From Paroedura picta (taxonomy: Eukaryota > Chordata > Lepidosauria > Squamata > Gekkonidae), in contig NC_135372.1 of the NCBI RefSeq assembly GCF_049243985.1, positions 62,354,318 through 62,418,317 of the forward strand: a stretch of DNA of 64,000 nt, in the 5' to 3' direction. Both the position numbers and the translations under genes were made by a program. A model generated the notes under the pieces. That model was not told the DNA's origin. It did not search any database and worked only from the letters and a program-made list of their open reading frames with translations. Each line of letters begins with the position of its first letter. Position 1 is the stretch's first letter. Positions 1 to 10,639 of this stretch are shown piece after piece.

Positions 1-1016
1 TTAGGAATCACCTTCCAACATAATTTGCACTGGACCAAACATAGAAATAGGATTATTTTGCCAGCTAAATGTTCTACTACCCATCTAAACCATTTTTTCT
101 TCCTCAAAGGTAATCAGTTTGTCCCAGCTGCCTGTCGTGTTTGACTCAAAAATTCTTTCCCAAATTTTATATGGCATCCCTCTGTGGACCTCAGCTTTTA
201 ACAAAAACTTGGAAAGGTTACAGTCTGTCTTTTTCCGGCAGATTTTGGGAACTCCAAATTGTGTCCCTTACTTATGTTTCGAAATCGGCCATAATCTTTT
301 CGAAACTAAGGCCTGGATTTCTACCTTCAAATATTGGCTAAAACGGCATTTTAGGGTTCGATCAGATAGTCTATTGGCCTGTTTATTGAGAGACTCTTTT
401 AAATGTAAATGGTTCTCTACCATCCTGACTATACTCCAACAAACTGGCATTGACTACAATTACATCTTATCTCTGAATGAATCTTCCATTATGCGCCAAA
501 TTAAACAGAGGCTCCTTGATCAGGAATTCCAAAAAGTCCATCCTACTGTCCCGGCAATTTGCTCTCCCCGTGCTCTTGGTCTCCAAGTGAAGCATGGGAT
601 AATGCCGGCTTATTTCTATAACTTGCCAAATCCCCTTTATCGCAGAGCGTTTTCGCTTGCGCGGCTCAACACCTTTCCATCCAAAGTATTACAAGGGAGA
701 TTTGCCAAGATTCCTTTCGAAAATCGACTATGTCCCTGTGAATGAAACACTTCTGACACCATGCAACATATCTTACTGGATTGTCCCTTGTTTATTGTCC
801 AGCGAAGGCATGTTATACCTCCTATACCCAAATGGAGAAATCATTCAAAAGACCTGATCTGCCAATTTTTGTTGAGCGATAAGGATGCCAAAGTCACCTT
901 TATTGCGGCTGAATTTTTGTTTTCAGTTTTTAAACTTAAACTGCTTGATGTATCCTGACTATCTCTGTTCATTTTGCTAATCTGCTTTATGCCAATAAAG
1001 GTATTTTCTTGAATAC
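1..1016 (+). mobile_element. LINE (non-LTR retrotransposon) 3' end, clade not assigned
   Basis: An open frame at 119-745 encodes the end of a reverse-transcriptase polyprotein (ILYGIPLWTSAFNKNLERLQ, then NLPNPLYRRAFSLARL). A frameshift near 740 leads into a knuckle-like MQHILLDCPLFIVQRR segment, ending at about 958. The tail TGCCAATAAAGG ends near 1016. A related fragment lies inverted at 52.8-53.6 kb. The C-terminal Cys/His pattern argues against L2 and CR1; I do not know the clade. Confidence 0.75.
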
Positions 1017-1100
1017 CCACAAGGTATACAAACTAAACGAAGACACCCTAATTGTCAGTCACCATGAGCTTCTAAAATGTAGAAAAACAACAAATACATA

Positions 1101-1543
1101 TCTAAACACCGCCCGCGGCGCCCCGGGGGTGCCGCTGACTAAATAATTCGCTAAGGGGTTCTGGGGCGGGATCTGTCCGTGATGAGGAAGGGTCCGGATT
1201 GGACCCTTCCTCTGGACAGACAATCGGAGGGACCAATTGGCAGGCGCAAAGCGCCTGCCTATTGGTCCCTCTGATTCCCAGCCCCAGCAACTGCGAGCTG
1301 CGCGCAGCGCAGCTCACAGTTGCTCCCGGCCTGATGCGGCGAGAGGCGCGAAGCGCGGCTGCCAGGGGCTCCCTGCCCGGTGGCCTGATGCGGCGAGAGG
1401 CGCTTCGCACCTCTCACCGCGTCAGGCCGCCCCCTCAAACAGCCGCTGCCACTGAGAGCCCACCCAGAGGACCGCCGCCGGGGGACACAAAGGTTAGTTC
1501 CTAGCGCCCGCTGTATTCCTCATACAGCAGGCTATATTACTAG
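1101..1543 (+). mobile_element. Non-autonomous Helitron-like element, copy 1
   Basis: It begins A/TCTAAACA and ends CTAG/T, with no target duplication. Just before the end is a hairpin (GCCCGCTGTAT ... ATACAGCAGGC), seven bases from CTAG. These are the diagnostic Helitron features: 5' TC, 3' hairpin plus CTRR, and insertion between A and T. The 443-bp body is very GC-rich and made of consecutive hairpins. It has no coding capacity; open frames across it follow from CpG richness. Confidence 0.78.
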
Positions 1544-2732
1544 TTTTAAATAAATCAATAAATAATCTGGACATCCCTGTCTTCATTTTGCACACATCTA
1601 ACACACACATGCAAATGGAAAAGGGGAAAAATGCTTTTTCTCCTGGCTATCTCTTTACATGAGCCTCCTTGTATCAGCCGAGCCAGGTTTTACTTTACTG
1701 TTACTTATAACAATGAAAGTTGCTGCCAAAGGACTGGTGATAGCCCCTTTTAAGTGTGTACAGTAAGAGAGGTATTCTGGCCAGATACTGATAGGACCTT
1801 AAATTAATTTTGAAAATTTAAGAAGCAATGATGTAGTGTACTATCAACTTCCACTTGACAAAAAGAAAACATTCAATTTGGGAAGATGGAACAAAAATTC
1901 CAGTTAGGTGTAGGGATGGGCACAAACTATGCAAATGGGGTTCAGTTTGTGGCATGCCCTGTTGGCAAACCACTGACTGTCACAATTGTTTAACTGGTTT
2001 GGTTTGTTAGGTTCATCAGACACTAGAACTGCCTCCAACATGCTATAGACACCAATTTTAGCACCCCAAAGAAGGTGCCCCTGGGGAAATGACTGCTGGT
2101 TCAAACTTGGAGGGCATGTAGAGGAGCATATGGGGGAAGTCCCCTGCAAGTTTGGCATCTCTAGCTTGCACATGGATCCATTTTATACACTCCTGAACCT
2201 TCTGAACCTGTGCCTTTCAAAAGCAGACCAATTAGTCAAAATCAAGTCTCAGTGTATTTTCTGGGTATCACTCCGCTATTTGCATAGGTAAAGCACTGCA
2301 TTAAATGCCTCTGTCAGCACTGTACCATAAATATCAAAAACTCAAAAAGCCCCACCAGGCTCTGCCTACTTTCTTTAAAAACCTGCTAGGTACCTGGAAA
2401 TATGCTGGCAAGCACCTTGGACACCATGTTAGGAACCCCAATATAAGCAGACCAATGTTTTGACTATAGGGCAACTTTACATGTTCATAGCTTGACTGTA
2501 TTAAGCTGTTTTCTATGCTGGTGAATAAATGCAAAGGATTGTGTTTCCTGATGCATGTCACAAGCCAGGATGTGATAGTACCATTGTACAGATGTGGTTC
2601 CAGCATCCTTGTAGGATTACAGTATGCATTTTCCATTCTTGGCAACTTCAAGTTTTACAAAACAAATCTCACAGAGCGGCAAAATACATTAATTTTTGGT
2701 ACCCCAGTCAGAAACCAATGTTATCAGAGGTC
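1544..2732. other. Intron of CLCA gene B, nothing recognised
   Basis: AT-rich single-copy-looking sequence. I searched it for CLCA exon 3 (GDDPYT-type residues on the minus strand) and did not find it. No clear repeat ends. Confidence 0.5.
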
Positions 2733-2740
2733 AGCTATAG

Positions 2741-3045
2741 CAGTGGTCCCCAACCTGCGGGCCGCGGCCCGGCGCTGGGCCGCAAAGGCCATGGCGCCGG
2801 GCCGCAGCTCCCTCTCCCCGCCCCTCCCCCCCGCAGTAAAAAACTTCCCAGGCCGCAAGCTTGCAGCCCGGGAAGCTACTTACTGCGGGAGGGCGGGGAG
2901 AGGGAATCAGGGCCGGGCCGCGCCCGCGCGGCCCGCGGGTGCGGCCCGATCCACGGGTGCGGCCCGCGGGCGCGGCCGGGTGCGGCTCGTGGGCACGGCC
3001 CAATGCCCTGCCGGTCCCCAGCCTAATAAAGGTTGGGGACCACTG
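2741..3045. mobile_element. hAT-type MITE, copy 1 (GC-rich)
   Basis: Terminal inverted repeats CAGTGGTCCCCAACC and GGTTGGGGACCACTG, flanked by a perfect 8-bp duplication AGCTATAG (2733-2740 and 3046-3053). The TIR and 8-bp duplication mark a hAT-family element. Inside is a palindrome around GCAAGCTTGC flanked by CCCGCAGTAA and TTACTGCGGG. Non-coding. Confidence 0.88.
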
Positions 3046-3242
3046 AGCTATAGGATATAGACAGCAGGCAGCTAGAGTCCACCTTCTTACAAATAACCCA
3101 CAAGTCCCATGGCCATTCCTGCCATTATTCCCCCGACACTTATTCCTATAGCTCTATCTGCCCTACCCCTTAACCCAATTCACTTTCATAACTTTCATAC
3201 AGTTAGGAGGTGTAAGATTTCCTTGAGTAAACCAATTCTTAC

Positions 3243-3380
3243 CTTTACGTATAGTTCTTGCTTTGCTTTCTCATACTCCTTTGCTTTCCATGCTTTAGGT
3301 ATTAAGATTTTGATACTCCCCAAATAGACCCTTCTTTGTGTAGCATTGAATAAATAAAAAGAAGCCTCAGTAATCATTTC
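3243..3380 (-). CDS. CLCA2-like: CLCA gene B exon 2
   Basis: 138 nt, 46 codons, phase 0 at both ends, between a CAG acceptor and a GTAAGA donor. It encodes EMITEASFYLFNATQRRVY and IKILIPKAWKAKEYEKAKQ. It is one codon shorter than gene A exon 2 and much closer to human CLCA2. Confidence 0.91.
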
Positions 3381-6300
3381 CTGATAAGAACACGTAATAA
3401 CAAGAGAATGCATTAGCAGGAATGATTAGCTTATGTAAGTATGTTTCTATCTGAAGAGGAAAGTGAAGGGTTCATAAATATTTCCACTGTCAGCTAGTCA
3501 AATTGGGAGGATACTTCGAAGGAAAAAGAAACAGTGATATGAGAGTTATTTATTTATTTTAGATTTATATGCTGCCCTTCCCCAAGGGCTCAGCGTGGAT
3601 AGTGTTAGCATAAGAATGAACAGGAACTCCCCAGACCACCAATTCATGCCACTTGTATGAACTCAGGGGACAGCATTACAGAAACAAATAATTTCTTTGT
3701 CAGCTCCCCATATTAACGCCTTACAACCAACCTATAAGGATTCCTGATGTAAACTACGTGGAAAAGGCAAGGTCAGGTAGGGTGGCCCTATCCTTTGCCA
3801 CAGCAAGGTCCAGGATCAGCAGCAACATACTGCCTCTTGCATGGCCAGGTCAGGATGCCCAATCCTTTAGCACAGTGATGCTAGCCCTGTCCTATCCCAT
3901 GCCACAGCAAAACTTGGTGGTTCCATCCTGTTCCTTACTGCAGAAAAGTGAGGCCAGGTGGGGCGGCCTTGTCACTTACCACAGCAAGGCCTGGGTTAGG
4001 GAGTCCCATCCTTTCCCTTGTCATAATGTGAGGTGAGGCAGCCCAGCCTAGCCCTTGCCAGCTCCGGGTTGGGAAATATCTGGAGACTTTGGGGTTAGAG
4101 CCTGGGATAGATGGGATTTGGGGCAGGGAGGGACCTCTATGGAATATAATGCTATGGAGTCTACCCTCCAAAGCAGACATTTTCTCCTGGGAACTGATCT
4201 CTGTCACCTGGAGATGAGATATAAAACTGGGATATAAAATCGAGTCCCCAATGGGGAGAAAAGGAGGGTATAAATGAAGTAAATATAGCACAGAGGCTTT
4301 AGAATGTTGCATGTCTTGCCAAAAGGCCTATGAACAATAAGAATTCGGAATTTTCACAAAGTAAATTTATGGCCCCAGAGATCTCTTCACTGAGAAGAAC
4401 AAGCTTTAATTTTAATTTTAATTTTAATTTTAATTTTAATTTTAATTTTAATTTTAATTTTAATTTTAATTTTAATTTTAATTTTAATTTTAATTTTAAT
4501 TTTAATTTTAATTTTAATTTTAATTTTAATTTTAATTTTAATTTTAATTTTAATTTTAATTTTAATTTTAATTTTAATTTTAATTTTAATTTTCACCAGC
4601 CCTTCCAGCTGGCTTGGGGCAGCTTACAACCTATCAATAAAACAACAATGAGTTCATAAAACAATAAAAACAAAACTCTATTATTAATATAACATTAAAA
4701 TCTATTAAACCATAAAATCAACTGAGGTTATATATTGCTCTTGGTTGTTGTTGAGGTGGTTCTATTTAATTCTTGATCTAATTTCTGGATGTTGGTTTCC
4801 AGTGGAATGCAGGGTACCCTTGTGGAGGGAAGCCCAATGATGTTCTGGATCTTATTATTTCAGGAATTCATTGCCCCCCACCAAATGCCTGGTGGGAGAG
4901 CTCTGTTTTGCAGGCCCTCTGGACTCTTCTGTGAGTTCATTCTGGTTGAGGTCAGATGTACCTGTTTGGGGTCAGGGATCACCAGCCTGTTGGACTTGGC
5001 AAATGTCCTGTTCTTCGGGGTGATCTAGTCAGCCCAGACTGAGTATTGTCTTAAATGTTAATGCCATCATCTTAAACTGGATCTGGAATTCAACTGGAAG
5101 CTAGTACTGTTGCTGCGAGGCTGGCCCAATATGAGCCCTCCGTGGTGTTCTTGTGAGGACACTGGCCACTGCATTCTACACCAGTTGTGATTTCCGGATT
5201 AAAGTCAAGGGTAGGCTCACATAGGGTGAGTTACAGAAGTCTAAGTTGGAGGTGACTGTGACCAGGTATTCCAGACTCAGGTAGGGTGCCACTAGCTTCA
5301 CCTGACAAAGATGGAGAAATGCCAGTTGAGCTGCCTTTGTAACCTGTGTCTCCATTGAAAGGGAGGCATCAAAGATTACATCCAAATTCCTAGTGGACTA
5401 TGTAGTCAGCTGCATGCTGTCAAGGCAAGGCAATTGTGCTTCTTCACCGGCCCTTTCCTACCCAACCACAGGAGCTCTGTCTTGGAGATCAGGCAACTCT
5501 GCATAAGCCAAACCATCACTGCTTCCAAACAACTGGAGAATATTTCAGAGGGAAATATGGCTGACCATCCATTAGGAAAGTCAGCTGGGTATCATCCACA
5601 TACTGATGACATGCAAGCCTGAACCCCCAAACCAGCAGGGCTACAGGATGCATTAAGATGTTAAAGTGGGAGAGAGGATCATGCCCTGTGGAGCTCTACA
5701 AGGGAGCTGGCAGTAGGTTATCTCCTACTGCAGCCCTCTGTCCTCAACCTGGAAAAGGAGATCAGCCCCTGAAGGGATGTCCCCCATATTCCAGTGTCAG
5801 CAGCTTGTGATTCCCAATCAGTTGTGAGACCAGCTGGCCTAGACGAGACACAATGTAGTGTAGAGAAAAATGAATCAGGAGATAAGGAGGAGATGTGACA
5901 TGAGAACTTGTAGGAGGCGAGTGGGCCAGGAGTGGTTTCAGAATTTGCTGGGCCTGTAGCACCAGAGCAGGTTTAAGGATTCGTGGGGCCCCAGCAGAGT
6001 ATAGTTGTGGCAGGAGCAGCCAGACTGAGGGCAGAGGGGTCACCCCCAGTGGAAAGGAGTGTCACTCTAAGGGTCCTGGACATCCTGAAGTTCTGGTACA
6101 TTCTGAAAAGGCTGCCATTTCATCATAACATTTCTGAACCACTGTCATAAACGAGTGTGTGAGTGAGCCTGGCACCAGTCTCACTGGTTACAACACAAGG
6201 TTATGTAGATCACAGAATCTTTGCTGTTCTGTTCATGACCACCCAAAACATAGATCCACTCTAGGGCAATCTGCAGATGATGACAACATATTTTCTAACG

Positions 6301-6940
6301 TTAGTATACAGCAACAAGGACCAAAAACATTCTTTTAAAATTAAAAGAACATGACTACCCAAATTTAAAGATTCCATCCATGTGTGGGGGAATTACACCA
6401 CCAGGAGAAATTCAGTAGGTACAGCTTTTCCAACAGGGAAAGGGAAGTACCAGCTGCTGAGTGTGTTGTGTCAAGCCATAAAGGTGCTGTCATTTATTGA
6501 TTTGAACCCTTCCCATTAGAAAGGGTTACAAGTGCACCCAGCATGCAGCTATTAAAAACACACTTCTTTAAACCTGAACAACTCTATGCAGAATGTGGAT
6601 TCATATCTGTTTCCTGGACAGAGTTGTCTGAGTTAGGAGGTATTTGCAAAAATAAATCTCCAGCAGCTTTCATGAAAATATACCAGAGAGTGAAGCTGTT
6701 GGCCAGTTCTCTGCAGATTGGGTGACCAGTCACACATTGCCAGAGGTCTCTTACCTTAAGATTGGTGATGATTTTCTGATCTTCAGGAACTAAGGGATTA
6801 ATGGCAACAAGTAGACTATCATAAGCTCTGCCTTGCAGCAGCACAGCGGTTTCCCCCACGAAGACATGCAGGAGCATGAGCCCCAGGCCCAGTAGCCAAC
6901 CAACAGGAGCTGCTGCTGCATTGCTGGGTCTTGTGTCCAT
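3243..6940 (-). CDS. CLCA2-like: CLCA gene B: second CLCA2-like gene, first two coding exons, continues past the left edge
   Basis: A second CLCA gene starts 5.7 kb downstream of gene A on the same strand. Exon 1 (6755-6940) and exon 2 (3243-3380) join in phase 0 and encode 108 residues. Exon 2 begins EMITEASFYLFNAT, which matches human CLCA2 as I remember it, so gene B may be the true CLCA2 orthologue and gene A a diverged neighbour. Exon 3 is not found in 1-3242, so the gene must continue outside the window. A TATA-like run (TTTTTAAAAA on the minus strand) lies at about 7031-7040. Only the N-terminus is seen, so activity cannot be judged. Confidence 0.88.
3544..3720 (-). mobile_element. L2/CR1-like LINE 3' end fragment
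   Basis: TTATTTATTTATTTTAGAT followed by TTATATGCTGCCCTTCCCCA and an AGGGCTCAG block is the reverse complement of a common reptile LINE 3' end. No coding part is left. Confidence 0.55.
3755..4055. repeat. Degenerate minisatellite
   Basis: A loosely repeated unit of roughly 60-70 bp built around CAAGGTCAGG, GGTGGCCC and TCCTTTGCCACAG recurs about four times with many changes. Seen by eye only; period and copy number are approximate. Confidence 0.4.
4056..4230 (+). mobile_element. Interspersed reptile repeat (family X), class not assigned
   Basis: Contains GGTTGGGAAATATCTGGAGA, a CCTCCAAAGCAGACATTTTC block and AACTGATCTCTGTCACCTGG. The same family occurs inverted at 22,640-22,790 (GCCAGCCTCCAGGTGGGACC, ACAGAGATCAGTTCCC). 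Recognised as a dispersed repeat from the pair, not from a known name. Confidence 0.5.
4405..4593. repeat. (TTTTAA)n microsatellite, about 31 perfect copies
   Basis: An uninterrupted hexamer tract of 189 bp. It adjoins the 3' end of an inverted L2 copy (4594 onward) and probably grew from that element's AT-rich tail. It makes long artificial open frames on both strands (Asn-Phe and Ile-Lys repeats). Confidence 0.97.
4594..5860 (-). mobile_element. L2-like LINE, 3' part with reverse-transcriptase remnant
   Basis: On the minus strand the piece at 5176-5385 reads DASLSMETQVTKAAQLAFLH and VTSNLDFCNSPYVSLPLTLI, like the longer L2 copy at 39.3-39.5 kb. Further up, LISKTELLWLGR and a decayed remnant of the catalytic YADD motif region lie at about 5,440-5,640. 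Frame breaks and a stop in QLV*N show it is dead. The far (5') boundary is uncertain. Confidence 0.75.
5861..6754. other. Intron 1 of CLCA gene B, nothing recognised
   Basis: The first 200 bp may still belong to the adjoining L2 copy; the rest is ordinary AT-rich sequence with no exon or repeat end that I can identify. Confidence 0.4.
6755..6940 (-). CDS. CLCA2-like: CLCA gene B exon 1 (signal peptide)
   Basis: 186 nt, 62 codons. I chose the ATG at 6940; the frame stays open a few codons upstream but with no ATG there. It encodes a leader WLLGLGLMLLHVFVG, then LLVAINPLVPEDQKIITNLK, and ends at GTAAGA. The end phase matches gene A exon 1. Confidence 0.9.
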
Positions 6941-7337
6941 TTTGCAAAGCACTTTGCCACTAGATTATAGAGCAGGCAGCAACCTGCACTTACCTGTACA
7001 CAGTAGATAGGAGGAAGTGCAGTGAGTCCTTTTTTAAAAAAGCAAATAGGGTGGATTTAGATGTTTCTTAACTCCTGCTCTTTAGGCGGATCCCTACTTG
7101 ATCATTATCTGCCTTTGTATTCATCAAGGAAGTTTCCCAAGGAGAGAAGTAGTTTCTTTTATGTGTGCATGAGTATGTACATGCCTTGAGGCCGCCCCCT
7201 AACTTGTCTGCACTCATCTTGGTAGGAGACACGTGGCTGAGTACCTTGCAGCTTCCAGCAACACTCACAGAAAGGCATGAACCCAAGACGGCTGAAATGT
7301 CCTGGCTTGTGAACTAACTGTTAAGTCAAAGCAGAAG

Positions 7338-7640
7338 CTCCTAGGGTGCATGAGGGAATCTGCTACTGTACTTTTAAGAACCTGGATTGGACTGGACACA
7401 TTGATTTTGTGTTGACTGTTTCAATTTGGACAAAATTAACATTATTGGGAATAATAATATTTCAATTGGTCAAGATTAACATTATGGAGAATAAAACAAA
7501 GTTTTATTCAAGGTATAAGCTTTTGTGTGCATGCACACTTTGCCAGATATAGAAGTTTATACCTTGGATAAAACTCTTAAAGGTGCCACTGGACTCTAAC
7601 TTTGTTCTGCTGCTTCAGACCAACACATCTGAATCTATCT
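7338..7640. mobile_element. Interspersed repeat (family Y) with hairpin, class not assigned
   Basis: AGTTTTATTCAAGGTATAAG followed by GCTTTTGTGTGCATGCACAC and AAAGGTGCCACTGGACTC is a motif shared with 8,165-8,312 and, more weakly, 57.6 and 59.85 kb. At 7,498-7,580 the sequence folds back on itself (TTTTATTCAAGGTATAA against TTATACCTTGGATAAAA). Confidence 0.5.
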
Positions 7641-7719
7641 TTATGGGAATAATTATAATAACAACAGTGAAGGTATATATTACAACCTTATCTATTATTC
7701 AATAATATTCAGGGGGTAG

Positions 7720-7900
7720 CATATTGGTCTGCAGTAGAACAGGTAGATTTTATTCCATGAGTGGATTAGATTTTGAGGGTTTGCATTTTTTTAGAACCAA
7801 AGCATTTGATAATGGGAGATTTGACTTTCAAATGCTCAAACCCTGAAAATGCTACTAGATTTGAATCTAGCTGTTCAATAATATTCAAAGTAGCATAATG
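7720..7900. repeat. Small imperfect fold-back repeat
   Basis: Around 7,745-7,870 the segments GAGGGTTTGCATTT and CTCAAACCCTGAAAAT, and AGATTTGAATCTAGC, suggest a loose hairpin about 130 bp long. Family unknown. Confidence 0.3.
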
Positions 7901-8164
7901 TCTTCATTGTGCCTCTTTAAATAGAAAGAACTGAGAGCCATGCCACACCCGATTTAAAAAGTGAGAGCCTTACCCTGTTCTGCATGATGTTGTAAACATC
8001 CAGCATTACATCTGTAAACCGGCAGCTACATCCTCCATTTTAAAGTGCTTATAGGGGAATCGACAAAACTGGCTTACTTAAAATATCATGCTAGCAGGTT
8101 GAGAGCAGCATGGAAGGATTCTGAGGATAGAATGTCCTATTTGTCTTTAAGGTGGGTATCCGGT

Positions 8165-8312
8165 TGTTGAAGAAACAGAACAGAGTTTTAGTCCAGTGGC
8201 ACCTTTATGACCAACAGAATTTTATTCTGAGTATAAGCTTTTATGTGCATGCAAAAAGCTTATACCCAGAATTTTAAAATGCTGGTTTAAAGGGGCCACA
8301 AGACTCAGACTG
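8165..8312. mobile_element. Interspersed repeat (family Y), second copy with hairpin
   Basis: Shares TTTTAGTCCAGTGGCACCTT, GACCAACAGAATTTTATTCT and AGTATAAGCTTTTATGTGCA with the 7.5-kb copy. A hairpin is formed by ATTTTATTCTGAGTATAAGC and its near-complement AGCTTATACCCAGAATTTT (8,215-8,276). Confidence 0.5.
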
Positions 8313-8399
8313 TCTATGTGTCACATTTTTCTTTATTCTTGTATTATTTTTTATTTGTATATTTTATTTGCTTAATAATTTGTTATAGAAGTTGTACTG

Positions 8400-8496
8400 G
8401 AATCTGTGCCAGTCACCAATCTGCTATGGAAACTTGCTGGGTGGCCTTGGGCCAAACATTCTCAGACTAACCTACCTCACAGGGTTGTGAGGACCA
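8400..8496 (+). mobile_element. MIR/CORE-like SINE fragment
   Basis: GCTGGGTGGCCTTGGGCCA and CTACCTCACAGGGTTGTGAG are the conserved middle of the SINE family that recurs through the window (for example 29,070-29,349). Only the central part remains. Confidence 0.6.
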
Positions 8497-8695
8497 AAGT
8501 GCAGCCCACTTATGGTGATCCCTGAGGGTTTCCAAGGCATGAGACTTTCAGAAGTGGTTTGCCATTGCCTGCCGCTGCCTAGCAACCCTGGATCTCCTTG
8601 TTGTCTTCCATGGCAGTACTAATCAGAGCCGACCTTGTTTAGCTTCTGAGATCTGACAAGGTCAGGCTAAGCCTGGGGCATCCACTTTGCCACTA
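8497..8695 (-). mobile_element. 5S rRNA-derived SINE
   Basis: The right end, AGTACTAATCAGAGCCGACC then TTGTTTAGCTTCTGAGATCT, is the reverse complement of the 5' half of 5S rRNA with substitutions. The preceding TTTCAGAAGTGGTTTGCCAT and GCCTGCCGCTGCC belong to the SINE body known in squamates. It is a decayed SINE, not a 5S gene. Confidence 0.7.
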
Positions 8696-8699
8696 TAGC

Positions 8700-9235
8700 A
8701 AGAAACAATGCAATTCACTAACTATATGCAAGGTTTACAGAGTGGTCAGTCTTGGTTGAAAGAGAAGTGGAGAGCTAGCTAATGTTTGCGGTTTAAATAT
8801 CACCCAAATGAAGCTGTACAGCTGACAAAAGAAAAATAAATCTCAAGGAATTTAAAAAATTATATATAATAAGTTAGTTGATTACATTGTTATTTGCTAT
8901 CTATCATCTTCTATCTAAATAAAGTATTATTCTCTCATGTTGTACATATGGGGAAGGGGGTAATGTGCTTTTTACTATTTCTACTATCAAGTACATGTTC
9001 CTGATACTTAAACCACCACATGCCACACAACAGTCATTTTGTGAGCCCGCTAGATGTCAATATAACAAAAGCCATAGATTCTCCGGAACTGTGTTACTTA
9101 GACAATAGCGGGACTACAAGCTGAGTCTAAAACACACAAATGATCTACAGGGCTTCAGGATTTCCTGAACTAACACGTACTGAAGAGAATACCAGATAGT
9201 TGGATCACCACTTTACCATTTTCTTCTCCACCTGG
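8700..9235. other. Intergenic, nothing recognised
   Basis: AT-rich sequence between a SINE and a Copia fossil. No coding, RNA or repeat signal that I can support. Confidence 0.5.
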
Positions 9236-9239
9236 GACA

Positions 9240-9800
9240 GAAGCAGCAAGATGATTTTAGGAATTCCATTCTAGACAGAATACTCACGATAACTTTGGCT
9301 TCCTCTCAAATGTGTTGGTGACAAGCGCAACGTATTCTGTGAGTTTCTCCAGAATCTGTGATTTTTCACTAAGCAGAAAGACAACTGAATATCTGGTATA
9401 ATCATCAATGAAAGTTAGAAAGTATTAATAATTACCAATGGTTGGGGTAGGTAATGGTTCACAAATATAACTATTAATTCCAGTGGCTTCTTTGCTCTCT
9501 TCTCACTCAGCTTTGGAAAGGGTTTGTTAACCACTTTGGATAAAATGTAACATATACATTTAGCATTTTTGTATCCAGAAAAGTCCATGCTGTTGGTCAG
9601 ACTTTTTTGTTCCATATCTTGAATGGCTGGATTCCTATGGCCCAGTCTCCTTTGCCAAATTGCATGCAGCTTTCATGAGCACATGACTTTGCAATGTTAA
9701 CCTCTTCTGGTAATTCATCACAAGATTCATTCAAGTCCATTTGGTCTGGCATAATTTCAAAATCATCTTCCTAACAGTAAAGACTTTTGCATCTTATCCC
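9240..9800 (-). mobile_element. Ty1/Copia-like LTR retrotransposon fossil, integrase region of Pol
   Basis: Minus-strand sequence resembles the pre-integrase and integrase start of Copia Pol: a WQRRLGHRNPA-type block and KRAKKPLELI further on. The element is broken by several changes and both LTRs are missing from view. Ty1/Copia elements are uncommon in vertebrates, and this looks like an old fragment. Confidence 0.6.
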
Positions 9801-9964
9801 CATCATACAGATTTTTCCATTTTTCCCAGAATGCATTGCCATTTTTAAGATGTAGTTCAAATCCCAAGACATCTAATTTCAATAATAAAAATGGGCAACT
9901 TTTAAAGTCAAGGATATATATAAAAAATTCATGAATGCTGCCTTATGGCAGTCTGAAGAAGTAG

Positions 9965-10235
9965 TGTTGGTTCTTATATGCCACTTTTCTCTACCAGAAG
10001 GAGTATCAAAGTGGCTTACAATCACCTTCCCTTTCCTCTTCCCACAACAGACACCCTGTGAGGTGGGTTAGGCTGAGAGAGCCCTGATATTACTGCTCAG
10101 TCAGAACAGCTTTATCAGGGCTGTGGTGAGCCCAAGGTCACTCAGCTGGCTGCATGTGGAGGAGTGGGGAATCAAACCCAGTTTGACAGATTAGAAGTCT
10201 GAACTCCTAACCGCTATACAAAGCTGCCTCTCTGG
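9965..10235 (-). mobile_element. MIR/CORE-like tRNA-SINE
   Basis: Reverse complement of the family seen at 29,070: GGTTCTTATATGCCACTTTT, CCACAACAGACACCCTGTGA, AGGTCACTCAGCTGGCTGCA, and a tRNA-like head at 10,205-10,235. Near full length. Confidence 0.8.
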
Positions 10236-10544
10236 TTTACAGTGAAGCACGCAACTTCTATGATAGAACACCAAAGTTATGGCCATTTTCCCCAAAAAAG
10301 ATTTTCTTCATGACTTGCCAGGGAGTCCCCCATGAGGTGGGCTTTATTGTTCAAGTGCCATGTCTCTTTGTGCCATCCTCTGACCGCTGCCTGTTGGCCC
10401 TCAGCACTCAGTATGGGTGCACCAGGCAGCCCTACCCACCTCCAAAGCACCTGCTACAGCCCCTCACCTGGCTTCAGGTTGCTGCTGCCCAGTTAGCTGT
10501 GCATGTGGGCAGACATCACCTGCTCTTGCCCTCCCTGTGCATAT

Positions 10545-10632
10545 GGGCCTGCATCCAAGGACTAACTAGGGCTGATCTTGCTTAGCTTCCAAGATATGCC
10601 AAGATCAGGCTAGCCTGGGCCATCCAGTTCAG
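10545..10632 (-). mobile_element. 5S rRNA-derived SINE fragment
   Basis: GGACTAACTAGGGCTGATCT followed by TGCTTAGCTTCCAAGAT and GATCAGGCTAGCCTGGGC is complementary to 5S rRNA with the substitutions typical of the SINE. The GC-rich 10,310-10,540 upstream is not assigned. Confidence 0.65.
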
Positions 10633-10639
10633 GGCCTCC

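Noticed and set aside
119-745. 208-codon frame taken at first for a host gene
   Set aside because: It matches the C-terminal part of a LINE polyprotein, has a LINE-like 3' tail, and a second copy exists at 53 kb.
1102-1504. Overlapping 100-codon frames rich in Arg, Ala and Pro
   Set aside because: They lie inside Helitron copy 1; stop codons are scarce because the DNA is GC-rich.
2515-3060. 181-codon frame ending Arg/Ala/Pro-rich
   Set aside because: Its second half is the hAT MITE, including the TIR, and the first half has no similarity.
4330-4659. 109-codon plus-strand frame with long Asn-Phe repeats, and a minus-strand frame of Ile-Lys repeats
   Set aside because: Both are translations of the (TTTTAA)n microsatellite and carry no other sequence of note.
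10545-10632. 5S rRNA gene
   Set aside because: Only about half of 5S is present, with many substitutions shared with a SINE copy at 8.6 kb.
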